A stretch of 64,000 nt of DNA from JAJAZB01 sp965249815. GTDB taxonomy: Bacteria > Bacteroidota > Bacteroidia > Cytophagales > Spirosomataceae. Each line of letters begins with the position of its first letter. Positions within the stretch are counted from its first letter, which is position 1. Under the pieces are notes generated by a model that saw only the letters and a list, made by a program, of their open reading frames with translations, made no database searches and had not been told where the DNA came from. The stretch covers positions 2,108,001 to 2,172,000 of the forward strand of contig CBDFMV010000003.1 in NCBI GenBank assembly GCA_965249815.1. Reading direction: 5' to 3'. Positions 40,776 to 48,383 of this stretch are shown in pieces. The translations under genes and the position numbers were made by a program.

Positions 40776-41342
40776 ATGACCCGCGTCTTGCTCGTCGATA
40801 ACTACGATTCGTTCACCTATAACCTCGTCCAACTGGTCGAGGAGGCGGGCGCGGCGGTGACGGTCGTGAAAAACGACGCACTGGATTTTGAAGCGGTGAA
40901 GGCGTTCGACAAAATCCTGCTCTCGCCGGGACCGGGACTGCCCGCCGGGTCGGGCCGGTTGCTGCCGCTGATTCGGGAATTTTCGGCGAAAAAACCGATT
41001 CTGGGCGTGTGCCTGGGCCATCAGGCCATCGCCGAAGCGTTCGGGGGAACGCTCGTCAACCTCGATAAAGTCTACCACGGCATCCGGCAACAAATCGAAC
41101 TGGGCGAGGACACCTTGTTCAGCGGAATTCCCCGAAAAACCACCGTCGGTCTGTACCATTCCTGGGCTGTGGCGCGGGTGGGTTTTCCCGAAAGCCTCGA
41201 AATCATCGCTGAATCGCCCGACGGCGTGATCATGGCCCTCCGTCACCGTTCGCTCGACGTGCGCGGCGTGCAGTTTCACCCCGAATCGTACATGACGGCG
41301 GCAGGAGCGCACATGCTGGCGAATTGGCTGGCGGAACCCTGA
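40776..41342 (+). CDS. pabA: Aminodeoxychorismate / anthranilate synthase glutamine amidotransferase
   Basis: A 188-residue class I amidotransferase: start MTRVLLVDNYDSFTYNL, nucleophile C79 in GVCLGHQ, and H168/E170 in FHPES. It supplies ammonia to PabB or TrpE for folate or tryptophan synthesis. No pabB/trpE neighbour is present, and sequence alone does not separate the PabA and TrpG roles. It is transcribed away from purH. Confidence 0.88.
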   Translation: MTRVLLVDNYDSFTYNLVQLVEEAGAAVTVVKNDALDFEAVKAFDKILLSPGPGLPAGSGRLLPLIREFSAKKPILGVCLGHQAIAEAFGGTLVNLDKVYHGIRQQIELGEDTLFSGIPRKTTVGLYHSWAVARVGFPESLEIIAESPDGVIMALRHRSLDVRGVQFHPESYMTAAGAHMLANWLAEP

Positions 41343-41370
41343 CGAGTCAGATTAACTGCTCTACGGTGGG

Positions 41371-42699
41371 TCAACGGTGATTTTGTCGGAAGGTCGGGTA
41401 GTCGCCGCTTGCCGGGGTGGCACGGCGCAAGGCCGGGCGGAGCACGTCCGGGCCTGGTTTTTCGGCCCCACGACTGGTCGCTGCGGCGGGGGAGGTTTGC
41501 GGCAGGGCCAGGAGCGGGGAACTGGTAATCGGCATGACGCCGGTTTTGCGGCATTCTTCCACGTCGATAATCTGGCAACTCAGGTCGGGGTTGACGGGGT
41601 CTTCCAGTTTGGTTCTGTACTGATCGTAGGTAGCGTTGGCGTCGTCGATGGCGGCGTTGAAGGCTCGCCACGCCCCGAGGTGGCGCGAATCTTTACCAAA
41701 CCAGGTGTCGTACAACTTCGCGAGTTTCCGGCCGGGCGTGCCCTGGGTGGGGTTGCTGAGGAGGGTGGTTTCGAGCAAATCGAATTCTTTGTGTTCGCGG
41801 TCAAGGTAAAAACCCAGAAAGCAATGCCCCGGCACGAGCACCAGAAACGGGTCGATTTCGATGCGGCGCAGCACGGAGGCAAACAGCACCGTGGCATCGA
41901 CGCACCCGGCCTGGGCTGCGCGGAGGGTTTGGTCGATAAACCGCACGTTCTGGCTCCACACTTTCTGGTCGGCTCCGCTGGGGCGGGTGGTGGCGCTGTA
42001 GCGCAGGCCGCGCTGCCGCAGGGCCGTCCAGAGCGCGAACACCTGCTTGTACACGTCGTCGGGGGTGCCCTGGTAGCCGTCCACGCCGTCGACGAGACCC
42101 GTGGCAAGGGCTTCGTGCAGCAGCACGTCCACGTCGGGATGATTTTCGTTGACGTAGGCGGCGAACATCCAGGAGACGTCCTCTTCCTCGCCGTAGAGGT
42201 TTTTAAACGCGTACGGGCAATCGGTGACGGCCCGCACGGGGAAATTTTTCGTTTGCTGGCCCACGCGCTGCCCGTTGAGGTACAACGTGAAGGTGGCCGA
42301 GGCGGGCCGCGGTTGGGTTAGGTGGGCGAGCACCTCGAAGTCGTAGCGGACGGTCGGGAAAATGGAGTAGGTTTCGCCCGCTTTTTCGAGCAACCCCTCG
42401 TACACGCTCACGGCTTCGGCCAGGTGCGGCACCTGCACTTCCAGCCGGATGGCCGTGCCCGCTGCGGGGTTCACCAGCCGGATGCCGAGCATGCCGTTCT
42501 GGTCGCCGAGCCACGTCGGGTCGGCGTCGTCGGGTTCGTAGAGGTGAGCCGTGGCCGTGGCGAGTACGTAGGAGGGAAACAGTTGCCCGTCCATTTCCAG
42601 CAAGGGCTGCCAATCGACCGTCTGGGCGGGGCTACGCAGGGCCAGCAGAAACAGCAACGCGCCCAGCCAGGCCGGGCGAACGGAGTAGAAACGCGTCAC
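41371..42699 (-). CDS. Secreted transglutaminase-like protein of unknown function
   Basis: A 442-residue protein with signal peptide (MTRFYSVRPAWLGALLFLLA... RSPAQT), start codon GTG at 42699. Residues about 255-310 contain AQAGCVDATVLFASVLRRIEIDPFLVLVPGHCFLGFYLD, a Cys-then-His arrangement like transglutaminase/protease-like domains; the third residue (Asp) could be in the following EFDLLET. The N-terminal part is β-sandwich-like. The Pro/Ser-rich tail (about 385-442) looks disordered. No specific family can be named. Confidence 0.75.
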   Translation of the reverse strand: MTRFYSVRPAWLGALLFLLALRSPAQTVDWQPLLEMDGQLFPSYVLATATAHLYEPDDADPTWLGDQNGMLGIRLVNPAAGTAIRLEVQVPHLAEAVSVYEGLLEKAGETYSIFPTVRYDFEVLAHLTQPRPASATFTLYLNGQRVGQQTKNFPVRAVTDCPYAFKNLYGEEEDVSWMFAAYVNENHPDVDVLLHEALATGLVDGVDGYQGTPDDVYKQVFALWTALRQRGLRYSATTRPSGADQKVWSQNVRFIDQTLRAAQAGCVDATVLFASVLRRIEIDPFLVLVPGHCFLGFYLDREHKEFDLLETTLLSNPTQGTPGRKLAKLYDTWFGKDSRHLGAWRAFNAAIDDANATYDQYRTKLEDPVNPDLSCQIIDVEECRKTGVMPITSSPLLALPQTSPAAATSRGAEKPGPDVLRPALRRATPASGDYPTFRQNHR

Positions 42700-42760
42700 G
42701 AAAATTCAAACGAAGGTGGTGGAGGTTGGTGGCCTGAAATTACGCGCCGAACGGGAAAAG

Positions 42761-42793
42761 AAAAAGCCGTTGCGGAGGGACAACGGCTTTTTT
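42761..42793. terminator. Terminator between the transglutaminase-like gene and the ParE locus
   Basis: AAAAAGCCGTTG pairs with CAACGGCTTTTTT; it is 24 bases past the stop of the ParE pseudogene (minus strand). Confidence 0.8.
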
Positions 42794-42816
42794 GGAAAAG
42801 AAAATTTGGCGAAACA

Positions 42817-43108
42817 CTATTCTACCGGAAACCTTCGGGAAGTATGCACTACGTTCAGAACGGCCACCGAACCCTGATCAGGTACTTCGTAAATAATGCA
42901 GTAAGTTCCCTCAATCAATTCGCGTACTTCCTCCACACCCAATTCCGGTACTATCCGACCAACACGCGGAAATTTTGAAAGGATCTCGACTCGTTCAAAA
43001 AAGCGGCTTACCAGCCGGTTCGCATACCTGGCCGAATCCTGGGAAATGTTATTCGGCGATGTTGGCTACGTCGTTCAGGGCGTCGTCCGACCAGGTTACG
43101 GTAACCAT
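42817..43108 (-). pseudogene. ParE/RelE family toxin gene with a one-base frameshift
   Basis: From ATG 43108 the minus strand reads MVTVTWSDDALNDVANIAE and then stops (TAA). Removing one A at about 43049-43052 restores YISQDSARYANRLVSRFFER and on to RFPVE with TAG at 42819-42817, a complete ParE-type toxin of about 96 residues (RVEILSKFPRVGRIVPEL and TYCIIYEV are classic). So a single inserted base inactivates it, unless it is a sequencing error. The antitoxin gene upstream is intact and overlaps by 13 bases. Confidence 0.85.
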
Positions 43109-43275
43109 TTGTTCAACTTTTGCCGGGCCTCCTCTGTTGTGTACGTTTTGCCTTGCCGCACTTGCTGGCGGCTTTTCTCAATCTTTTCGAGCAAAATCAA
43201 CCGCTCGATAAGGTCCTCCAACGCGAACTCCTCGGGCAATTGGTCGATGGTTTCGGTCAGAACTGCTTTTTTCAT
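43096..43275 (-). CDS. Antitoxin of the ParE-type pair
   Basis: A 59-residue protein from ATG 43275: MKKAVLTETIDQLPEEFALE, then DLIERLILLEKIEKSRQQVR and a short tail with EEARQKLNKWLP. This pattern (LPEEF...LIERLILLEKI...EGLxQxxxGKxxxxEEAR) is typical of small antitoxins encoded before RelE/ParE toxins in Bacteroidota. It stays intact although the toxin is frameshifted. Confidence 0.85.
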   Translation of the reverse strand: MKKAVLTETIDQLPEEFALEDLIERLILLEKIEKSRQQVRQGKTYTTEEARQKLNKWLP

Positions 43276-43326
43276 CGAAGTTTCCAGTTTGCGATTTCCA
43301 AAGCTACCCAAACCGGTTTACAAACA

Positions 43327-43356
43327 AAAACCCTGGCTTCACGAGGCCAGGGTTTT
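43327..43356. terminator. Terminator downstream of icd
   Basis: AAAACCCTGGC pairs with GCCAGGGTTTT, 24 bases after the icd stop; it separates icd from the toxin-antitoxin locus. Confidence 0.85.
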
Positions 43357-43380
43357 CAAGGTCGCATTTTTGGCAAAAAC

Positions 43381-44604
43381 TTATTTCGCCAGTTTCGCCT
43401 TCAGGTTCTCGTTTAGGGCTTCCAGGAAATCTTCCGTGTTGAGGTAGTGCTCGCCCGCCACGAGGGCCGTGCCGTTGGGGTACACCGAAATGGCCAGGTC
43501 TTTCGTCATTTTCCCGCTCTCCACGGTTTCCACGCAGACCTGTTCGATGGAATTGCAGAATTCGATCAGCTCCTTGTTGCCGTCAAGTTTGCCCCGGAAG
43601 GCCAGGCCGCGAGTCCAGGCGTAGATCGAGGCAATCGGGTTGGTCGAGGTTTTGTTGCCTTTCTGGTACTCGCGGTAGTGGCGGGTCACGGTGCCGTGGG
43701 CGGCTTCGGCTTCCATCGTCTGGCCGTCGGGCGTCACGAGTACGGAGGTCATCAGCCCCAGTGAGCCGAAGCCCTGCGCCACCGTGTCGCTCTGCACGTC
43801 GCCGTCGTAATTTTTGCAGGCCCACACGAAGTTGCCGTTCCACTTGAGGGCCGAGGCCACCATGTCATCGATGAGGCGGTGTTCGTAGTGCACGCCCATC
43901 GCCTTGAAGGTGGACTGGTAGATTTCCTCGAAGATGTCCTTGAACCGCCCGTCGTACTTTTTCAGAATCGTGTTTTTGGTCGAAAGGTAGAGCGGCCAGC
44001 CTTTTTGCATGGCCATGTTGAAGCACGACTGCGCGAAACCCCGGATGCTTTCGTCGACGTTGTACATGCCCATCGCCACGCCGGGGCCGTTGAACTGGTA
44101 CACGTCGAATTCCATGACGTTGCCGTCTTCGCCTTCAAATTTCATCGTCAGCTTGCCCTTGCCCGGCACCACAAAATCGGTGGCGCGGTACTGATCGCCG
44201 AAGGCGTGCCGCCCGACGATGATGGGGGCCGTCCAGTTGGTGACGAGCCGTGGCACGTTCTGCATCACGATGGGTTCGCGGAATACCGTGCCGTCGAGGA
44301 TGTTGCGGATGGTGCCGTTGGGCGACTTCCACATCTGCTTGAGGTTGAACTCCTTCACGCGCTGCTCGTCGGGCGTGATGGTGGCGCATTTGATGCCCAC
44401 GCCGTACTGCTTGATGGCGTTGGCGGCGTCGATGGTCACCTGGTCGTTGGTCTGGTCGCGGTATTCAATGCCGAGGTCGTAGTACTTGATGTCAACATCG
44501 ACGTAGGGAAGAATGAGTTTATCCTTGATGAACTTCCAGATAATCCGGGTCATTTCGTCGCCGTCGAGTTCAACGACGGGGTTGGCCACCTTGATTTTTT
44601 CCAT
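43381..44604 (-). CDS. icd: Isocitrate dehydrogenase (NADP+), eukaryotic-like dimeric type
   Basis: A 407-residue protein from ATG 44604 that oxidatively decarboxylates isocitrate to 2-oxoglutarate. Signatures: VVELDGDEMTRIIWKFIKDKLI at the start, KSPNGTIRNILDGTVFREPI (substrate site), NYDGDVQSDTVAQGFGSLGLMTS (metal-binding Asp), AEAAHGTVTRHYREYQKG (NADP site) and NPIASIYAWTRGL. The 405-410 residue length and these motifs place it in the subfamily II (eukaryotic-type) IDH rather than the E. coli type. A TACCTTTG box on the minus strand (44652-44645) is a likely -7 element. Confidence 0.96.
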   Translation of the reverse strand: MEKIKVANPVVELDGDEMTRIIWKFIKDKLILPYVDVDIKYYDLGIEYRDQTNDQVTIDAANAIKQYGVGIKCATITPDEQRVKEFNLKQMWKSPNGTIRNILDGTVFREPIVMQNVPRLVTNWTAPIIVGRHAFGDQYRATDFVVPGKGKLTMKFEGEDGNVMEFDVYQFNGPGVAMGMYNVDESIRGFAQSCFNMAMQKGWPLYLSTKNTILKKYDGRFKDIFEEIYQSTFKAMGVHYEHRLIDDMVASALKWNGNFVWACKNYDGDVQSDTVAQGFGSLGLMTSVLVTPDGQTMEAEAAHGTVTRHYREYQKGNKTSTNPIASIYAWTRGLAFRGKLDGNKELIEFCNSIEQVCVETVESGKMTKDLAISVYPNGTALVAGEHYLNTEDFLEALNENLKAKLAK

Positions 44605-44739
44605 GCCGGGCAAGAAATTGAGTAATGGTCAGAAGAATAGGGGGCAAAGGTAAGCAAGGCGGCGGAAACGGAAAGCCCGCCGGTTTCGGTTTGGGCGGAA
44701 AAGGTGGTAATTTTGAGGCGTTAAAACCCGGAACGAGCC

Positions 44740-44991
44740 ATGAAAGCCGAGGAAAGTGTCATCGTTATTGACCCCGAAATTCACAGCGGCGACCCCGTGT
44801 TCCGGGGTACCCGTGTGACGATTCAGACCCTGTTCGATTACCTGTCCAACGCGACGATGGAGGATTTCGAGCGAGGATTTCCCCATGTCTCCCGCGAAAT
44901 GGTCAATCAGGCATTGCGCGAAGTGGCGAAGCGCGGAATTCCCCGACCCAAGCGCAGAAAAATCACCCAGGACCATGCACTTGCTGCTTGA
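44740..44991 (+). CDS. DUF433 domain protein (antitoxin-like)
   Basis: An 83-residue protein. VIVIDPEIHSGDPVFRGTRVTIQTLFDYL is the DUF433 signature (P-x-I-x-x-G-x-P-x-F-x-G-T-R-V), with a winged-helix fold. DUF433 genes are usually followed by a DUF5615 PIN-like gene and form toxin-antitoxin-like pairs. Here the partner is only a 13-codon stub. Confidence 0.9.
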   Translation: MKAEESVIVIDPEIHSGDPVFRGTRVTIQTLFDYLSNATMEDFERGFPHVSREMVNQALREVAKRGIPRPKRRKITQDHALAA

Positions 44992-45016
44992 TGAGAACGG
45001 TCGGGGCCATTTTTGA
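44975..45016 (+). pseudogene. Stub of a DUF5615-type partner gene
   Basis: ATG 44975, overlapping the DUF433 stop by 17 bases, opens MHLLLDENGRGHF and then TGA. M-x-L-L-L-D-E-N is the characteristic start of DUF5615 (Mut7-C/PIN-like) proteins, where the Asp is catalytic; the rest has been lost. So the module is missing its putative nuclease. Confidence 0.7.
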
Positions 45017-45073
45017 CAAAAAACAAACGAATCGAATCATTAACCAAATTTTAGCCGAGAAGTAACAAGCATC

Positions 45074-46405
45074 ATGTTCGAAAACCTCCAGGATAAGCTC
45101 AATAAAGCCATCCGAACCCTGAAAGGCTCGGGGCGGATCACCGACGTCAACGTCGCCAGCACGGTCAAGGAAATCCGCCGGGCGCTGATGGACGCCGACG
45201 TCAACTACAAAGTCGCCAAGGAAATCACTGACGAGATTCGGGAAGAGGCGATGGGCCAGAAAATCCTGATTGCCGTCGAGCCGGGTCAGATGCTCGTCAA
45301 AATTGTGCAGGACAAGCTGACCGAACTCATGGGCGGAGCCGCCGTGGGCATGATCCTCAAGGGCGACCCGGCCATCGTGCTTATCGCGGGTTTGCAGGGT
45401 TCGGGGAAAACCACCTTTTCAGGCAAACTCGCCAACCTGCTCAAGAAATCGGGCCGCAACGTGCTCCTCGTGGCCTGCGACATTTACCGCCCCGCCGCCA
45501 TCGAGCAGTTGAAGGTGCTCGGCGAGCAGGTCGGCGTGGAGGTGTACGCCGAGCCGGAGAACAAAAACGCCGTGCAAATCGCGCAGAATGCGTTGGCTTT
45601 CGCCAAAAAGAACGGGAAGAAAATCGTCATCGTCGACACCGCCGGGCGCCTGGCCGTGGACGAGGTGATGATGCAGGAAGTCGAAAACCTGAAGGCCGCG
45701 CTCAACCCGAGCGAAACGCTGTTCGTGGTGGATTCGATGACCGGCCAGGACGCCGTCAACACGGCCAAAACCTTCAACGACCGCCTTAATTTCGACGGCG
45801 TGGTGCTGACCAAACTCGACGGCGACGCCCGGGGCGGGGCGGCGTTGAGCATCCGGCACGTGGTCGAAAAACCCATCAAGTTCATCTCAACGGGCGAGAA
45901 AATGGAGGCCCTCGACCAGTTTTACCCCGACCGGATGGCCAGCCGGATTCTGGGCATGGGCGACGTGATTTCGCTGGTCGAAAAAGCCCAGCAGGCGTTT
46001 GACGAAGACGAGGCCCGGCGCATCAGCAAGCAGATTCGCCAGAACCAGTTTAACTTCGAGGACTTCCAGTCGCAGTTGCAGCAGATCAAGAAAATGGGCA
46101 ACATCAAGGACCTGATGGGCATGATTCCCGGCATGGGAAAAATGGTGAAGGACCTTGAAATCGACAACGATTCGTTCAAGCCCATTGAGGCCATCATCGG
46201 CTCCATGACGCCCCACGAGCGCCAGAACCCCGACGTCATCGACGCCAACCGCAAGCGCCGCCTGGCCGCCGGGTCGGGCACCACGCTCCAGCAGGTCAAC
46301 AACCTGATGAAGCAGTTCGACGACATGCGCAAAATGATGAAGCAAATGAACCGGATGCAGGCCAGCGGCGGCAAAGTGCGCATGCCGGGACTGCCGAGGC
46401 GGTAG
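45074..46405 (+). CDS. ffh: Signal recognition particle protein Ffh
   Basis: A 443-residue GTPase: N domain (MFENLQDKLNKAIRTLKGSG), G domain with GLQGSGKTTFSGKLA (about 105), DIYRPAAIEQL, DTAGRLAVD, TKLDGDARGGAALS, and a Met-rich M domain (DLMGMIPGMGKM, MKQFDDMRKMMKQMNRMQ) that binds signal peptides and 4.5S RNA. It targets membrane proteins co-translationally with FtsY. No SRP RNA gene was recognised nearby. Confidence 0.97.
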   Translation: MFENLQDKLNKAIRTLKGSGRITDVNVASTVKEIRRALMDADVNYKVAKEITDEIREEAMGQKILIAVEPGQMLVKIVQDKLTELMGGAAVGMILKGDPAIVLIAGLQGSGKTTFSGKLANLLKKSGRNVLLVACDIYRPAAIEQLKVLGEQVGVEVYAEPENKNAVQIAQNALAFAKKNGKKIVIVDTAGRLAVDEVMMQEVENLKAALNPSETLFVVDSMTGQDAVNTAKTFNDRLNFDGVVLTKLDGDARGGAALSIRHVVEKPIKFISTGEKMEALDQFYPDRMASRILGMGDVISLVEKAQQAFDEDEARRISKQIRQNQFNFEDFQSQLQQIKKMGNIKDLMGMIPGMGKMVKDLEIDNDSFKPIEAIIGSMTPHERQNPDVIDANRKRRLAAGSGTTLQQVNNLMKQFDDMRKMMKQMNRMQASGGKVRMPGLPRR

Positions 46406-46487
46406 AGTTAGTTTAGAGTTCAGGGTTCAGAGGTTAGTGTTATCAGCAACTCTGAACTCTGAACCCTAAACCCTAAACCCTGAACTC
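46405..46487. repeat. Word-like hairpin with CCCTAAA words after ffh
   Basis: GAGTTAG-TTTAGAGTTCAGGG-TTCAGAG on the left is imperfectly mirrored by CTCTGAACTCTGAACCC, TAAACCCTAAACCC and TGAACTC on the right. It starts in the ffh stop codon and ends 2 bases before the VOC gene. The resemblance to telomere repeats comes from the word composition only. Confidence 0.7.
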
Positions 46488-46489
46488 AA

Positions 46490-46858
46490 ATGCAACCCCT
46501 CGCCCTCGACCACGTCGCGCTGTTCGTCGCCGACGTGCCGCGCAGTGTCCATTTTTACCAAAACGTGCTCGGTTGGGAGCCGCTGCCCCGGCCTGCGTTC
46601 GATTTTCCCGGTGCGTGGTTTCACCTCGGCGGCGGGCAGCAACTCCACCTGCTCGGTGATCGAACGGCGCGGCTCGACGAAGCCGTGTTCGGTTCCCGCC
46701 GCAATCACTTCGCCGTGCGGGTACAAAATGTCGCGGCGCTCGCGCCGGGTTTTGCCGAAAAAGGCCTGACGTTCACTGGTCCGAAGCCCCGCCCCGACGG
46801 CGTTCCGCAGCTTTTCCTGCAAGACCCGGACGGGTATTGGATTGAGTTTAATGAATGA
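46490..46858 (+). CDS. VOC (glyoxalase/bleomycin-resistance) family protein
   Basis: A 122-residue protein with two βαβββ units: LDHVALFVADVPRSVHFYQNVLGWE at the start, HLLGD in the middle and QLFLQDPDGYWIEFNE at the end; H, H and E at the usual positions could bind a metal. Substrates of this superfamily vary (methylglyoxal adducts, fosfomycin, aromatics) and cannot be inferred here. Confidence 0.88.
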   Translation: MQPLALDHVALFVADVPRSVHFYQNVLGWEPLPRPAFDFPGAWFHLGGGQQLHLLGDRTARLDEAVFGSRRNHFAVRVQNVAALAPGFAEKGLTFTGPKPRPDGVPQLFLQDPDGYWIEFNE

Positions 46859-46941
46859 GCGCGGGAGAACGGGGAACGGATGCCAGCCGTACCGGGCGCG
46901 CGGGCTGATACGGCTGGCATCCGTTCCCCGTTCTCCCGCGC
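46859..46941. repeat. Perfect 33-bp inverted repeat
   Basis: GCGCGGGAGAACGGGGAACG... (46859-46891) is mirrored exactly at 46909-46941 around a 17-base GC-rich loop. It begins at the VOC stop codon and ends at the stop codon of the convergent PIN gene. Its sequence is unlike the other palindromes in the window. Confidence 0.95.
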
Positions 46942-46942
46942 T

Positions 46943-47329
46943 TTAAACCAGCACCACCCGCGCCGGGTAGGGCAAAAACCGCTCGTCGTGCGTGACGATG
47001 GTGAGGCCCTGGGCGATGCTCTGAGCGATGAGGAAACGGTCGAAGGGATCCTGGTGGTGGAAGGGCAGGTTCACCAGAATTTTGTAGTGCTCGAACTCGT
47101 AGGGCAGAATCTGGAAACCGTTGTCGAGCAGTTCGGTTTCGAGCCGGGGAAACGGCACGCCCAGCACCAGTTCGCCGGTGCTGGTTTTGATGGCCAGTTC
47201 CCAAAGCGTGGCCTGACTAACCAGCAACTGGTTGGCCGCGTCGTCGAGCAGGCGTCGGGCATCGGGGGTGAGTCTGGGGTCGTCGAGCGCGTGCCAGATC
47301 AGCACCTGCGTGTCCACCAAATAGTTCAT
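46943..47329 (-). CDS. PIN-domain toxin (VapC family), second copy
   Basis: A 128-residue protein from ATG 47329 with the acidic set D6 (YLVDTQVLIW), E44 (LWELAIK), D97 (PFDRFLIAQ) and D115 (THDERF). The pattern TQVLIWHALDD and FxxHHxDPFDRxL is the common PIN subfamily linked to DUF2281 antitoxins. It shares four bases (ATGA type) with the antitoxin gene. Confidence 0.92.
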   Translation of the reverse strand: MNYLVDTQVLIWHALDDPRLTPDARRLLDDAANQLLVSQATLWELAIKTSTGELVLGVPFPRLETELLDNGFQILPYEFEHYKILVNLPFHHQDPFDRFLIAQSIAQGLTIVTHDERFLPYPARVVLV

Positions 47330-47541
47330 GCGTGCAGGTATTCGCCAAAACCGGGCGGCGTTGCGTCAAATTCTTCCGCAACGTGAACGAACACGTCCTT
47401 GCCCCAGCCCGCCCGTCGCACGGGCACCGACTCGAAGGTCGGCTGGCTTTGTTTTAATTCAGCAATTTTCTGGAGAAGTTTGGCATCGCGGGTGCGGGAA
47501 ATCCACTCAATCAGGTCAAGTTTTTGCCGGGACAGGTCCAT
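47326..47541 (-). CDS. DUF2281-type antitoxin of the second VapBC pair
   Basis: A 71-residue protein from ATG 47541: a helical start DLSRQKLDLIEWISRTRDAKLLQKIAELK, typical of antitoxin dimerisation segments, then VRRAGWGKDVF and a C-terminal toxin-binding tail. It precedes and overlaps the PIN gene by 4 bases. Confidence 0.8.
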   Translation of the reverse strand: MDLSRQKLDLIEWISRTRDAKLLQKIAELKQSQPTFESVPVRRAGWGKDVFVHVAEEFDATPPGFGEYLHA

Positions 47542-47801
47542 ATCGGTGGTGTTTCTCGGAAAGTTAAGCCCGTTTTTTAATTACTACCAAGCGTTTTTGG
47601 CAAAATAGTTGTGGCGTTGGGCGGTTCGGATTTTTGTGGTAACTTAGCCGTCCTTTCCCTCCAAACCTCCTGTCTTTCAGGCCCGCCGCGATTTCCCTGA
47701 TTTTCGGCTTCTTTAAAAATTCCGGCTCCTCGCCTGACTCGTTTGGCTTTTTTGCCAGGCCCAGGCAACCCTTCGCCGCCGATCTGCATTTCCCGTTTTG
47801 A

Positions 47802-48383
47802 ATGCCGCCCCCAATGCTCCTTTCCGACGTAATCGACCGCTGCCGACGAGGCGACGCCCGCGCCCAGCGCCAGGTGTACGAACGCTACGCCGGGCGGTTG
47901 TTCCGCGTGGCCCAGCGGTATTTGCGCCAGCGGGCCGACGCCGAAGATGCGCTTGTGCAGGGATTTCGGAAAGCCTTTGAACAATTGCCCCGCTTCGAGT
48001 TTCGCGATGAAGCCCGGCTGGTGAGTTGGCTGAAAACCATCGTCGTCAACGAATGCCTGATGCAGTTGCGGCGACGAGGCAGTTTCGCGCTGGTGTCTGA
48101 CGCGGAAGCGGCGGAAATCTCTGTGGACGAGGAGGCCCTTGACCGGCTATCGGCGGAGGAAATTCACGACCTCATCCGCCAACTGCCCGACGGCTACCGC
48201 ACGGTGTTCAACCTCTACGCCCTCGAAGGCTACTCGCACGCCGAAATCGCCGAGCAATTACGCATCAGCGAGGGCACGTCGAAATCACAACTGAGCAAAG
48301 CGCGGCAACTTTTACAACGAAAAATCCGGGAAAGCCATGACGACCGAGAATTTTTATCAGCGCCTGAGCGAAAAGCTCGCTGA
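47802..48383 (+). CDS. ECF-type RNA polymerase sigma factor
   Basis: A 193-residue protein (ATG 47802 or 47814). Region 2: DARAQRQVYERYAGRLFRVAQRYLRQRADAEDALVQGFRKAFEQL; region 4: IRQLPDGYRTVFNLYALEGYSHAEIAEQLRISEGTSKSQLSKARQLL. It heads a three-gene operon whose second gene looks like a membrane anti-sigma partner and overlaps it by 47 bases. Upstream 47542-47801 holds no gene. Confidence 0.94.
   Translation: MPPPMLLSDVIDRCRRGDARAQRQVYERYAGRLFRVAQRYLRQRADAEDALVQGFRKAFEQLPRFEFRDEARLVSWLKTIVVNECLMQLRRRGSFALVSDAEAAEISVDEEALDRLSAEEIHDLIRQLPDGYRTVFNLYALEGYSHAEIAEQLRISEGTSKSQLSKARQLLQRKIRESHDDREFLSAPERKAR

Noticed and set aside
46450..46487. Telomere-like CCCTAAACCCTAAA string
   Set aside because: It is one arm of a word-like hairpin between two bacterial genes; the other arm contains the matching words, so neither contamination nor a telomere is likely.
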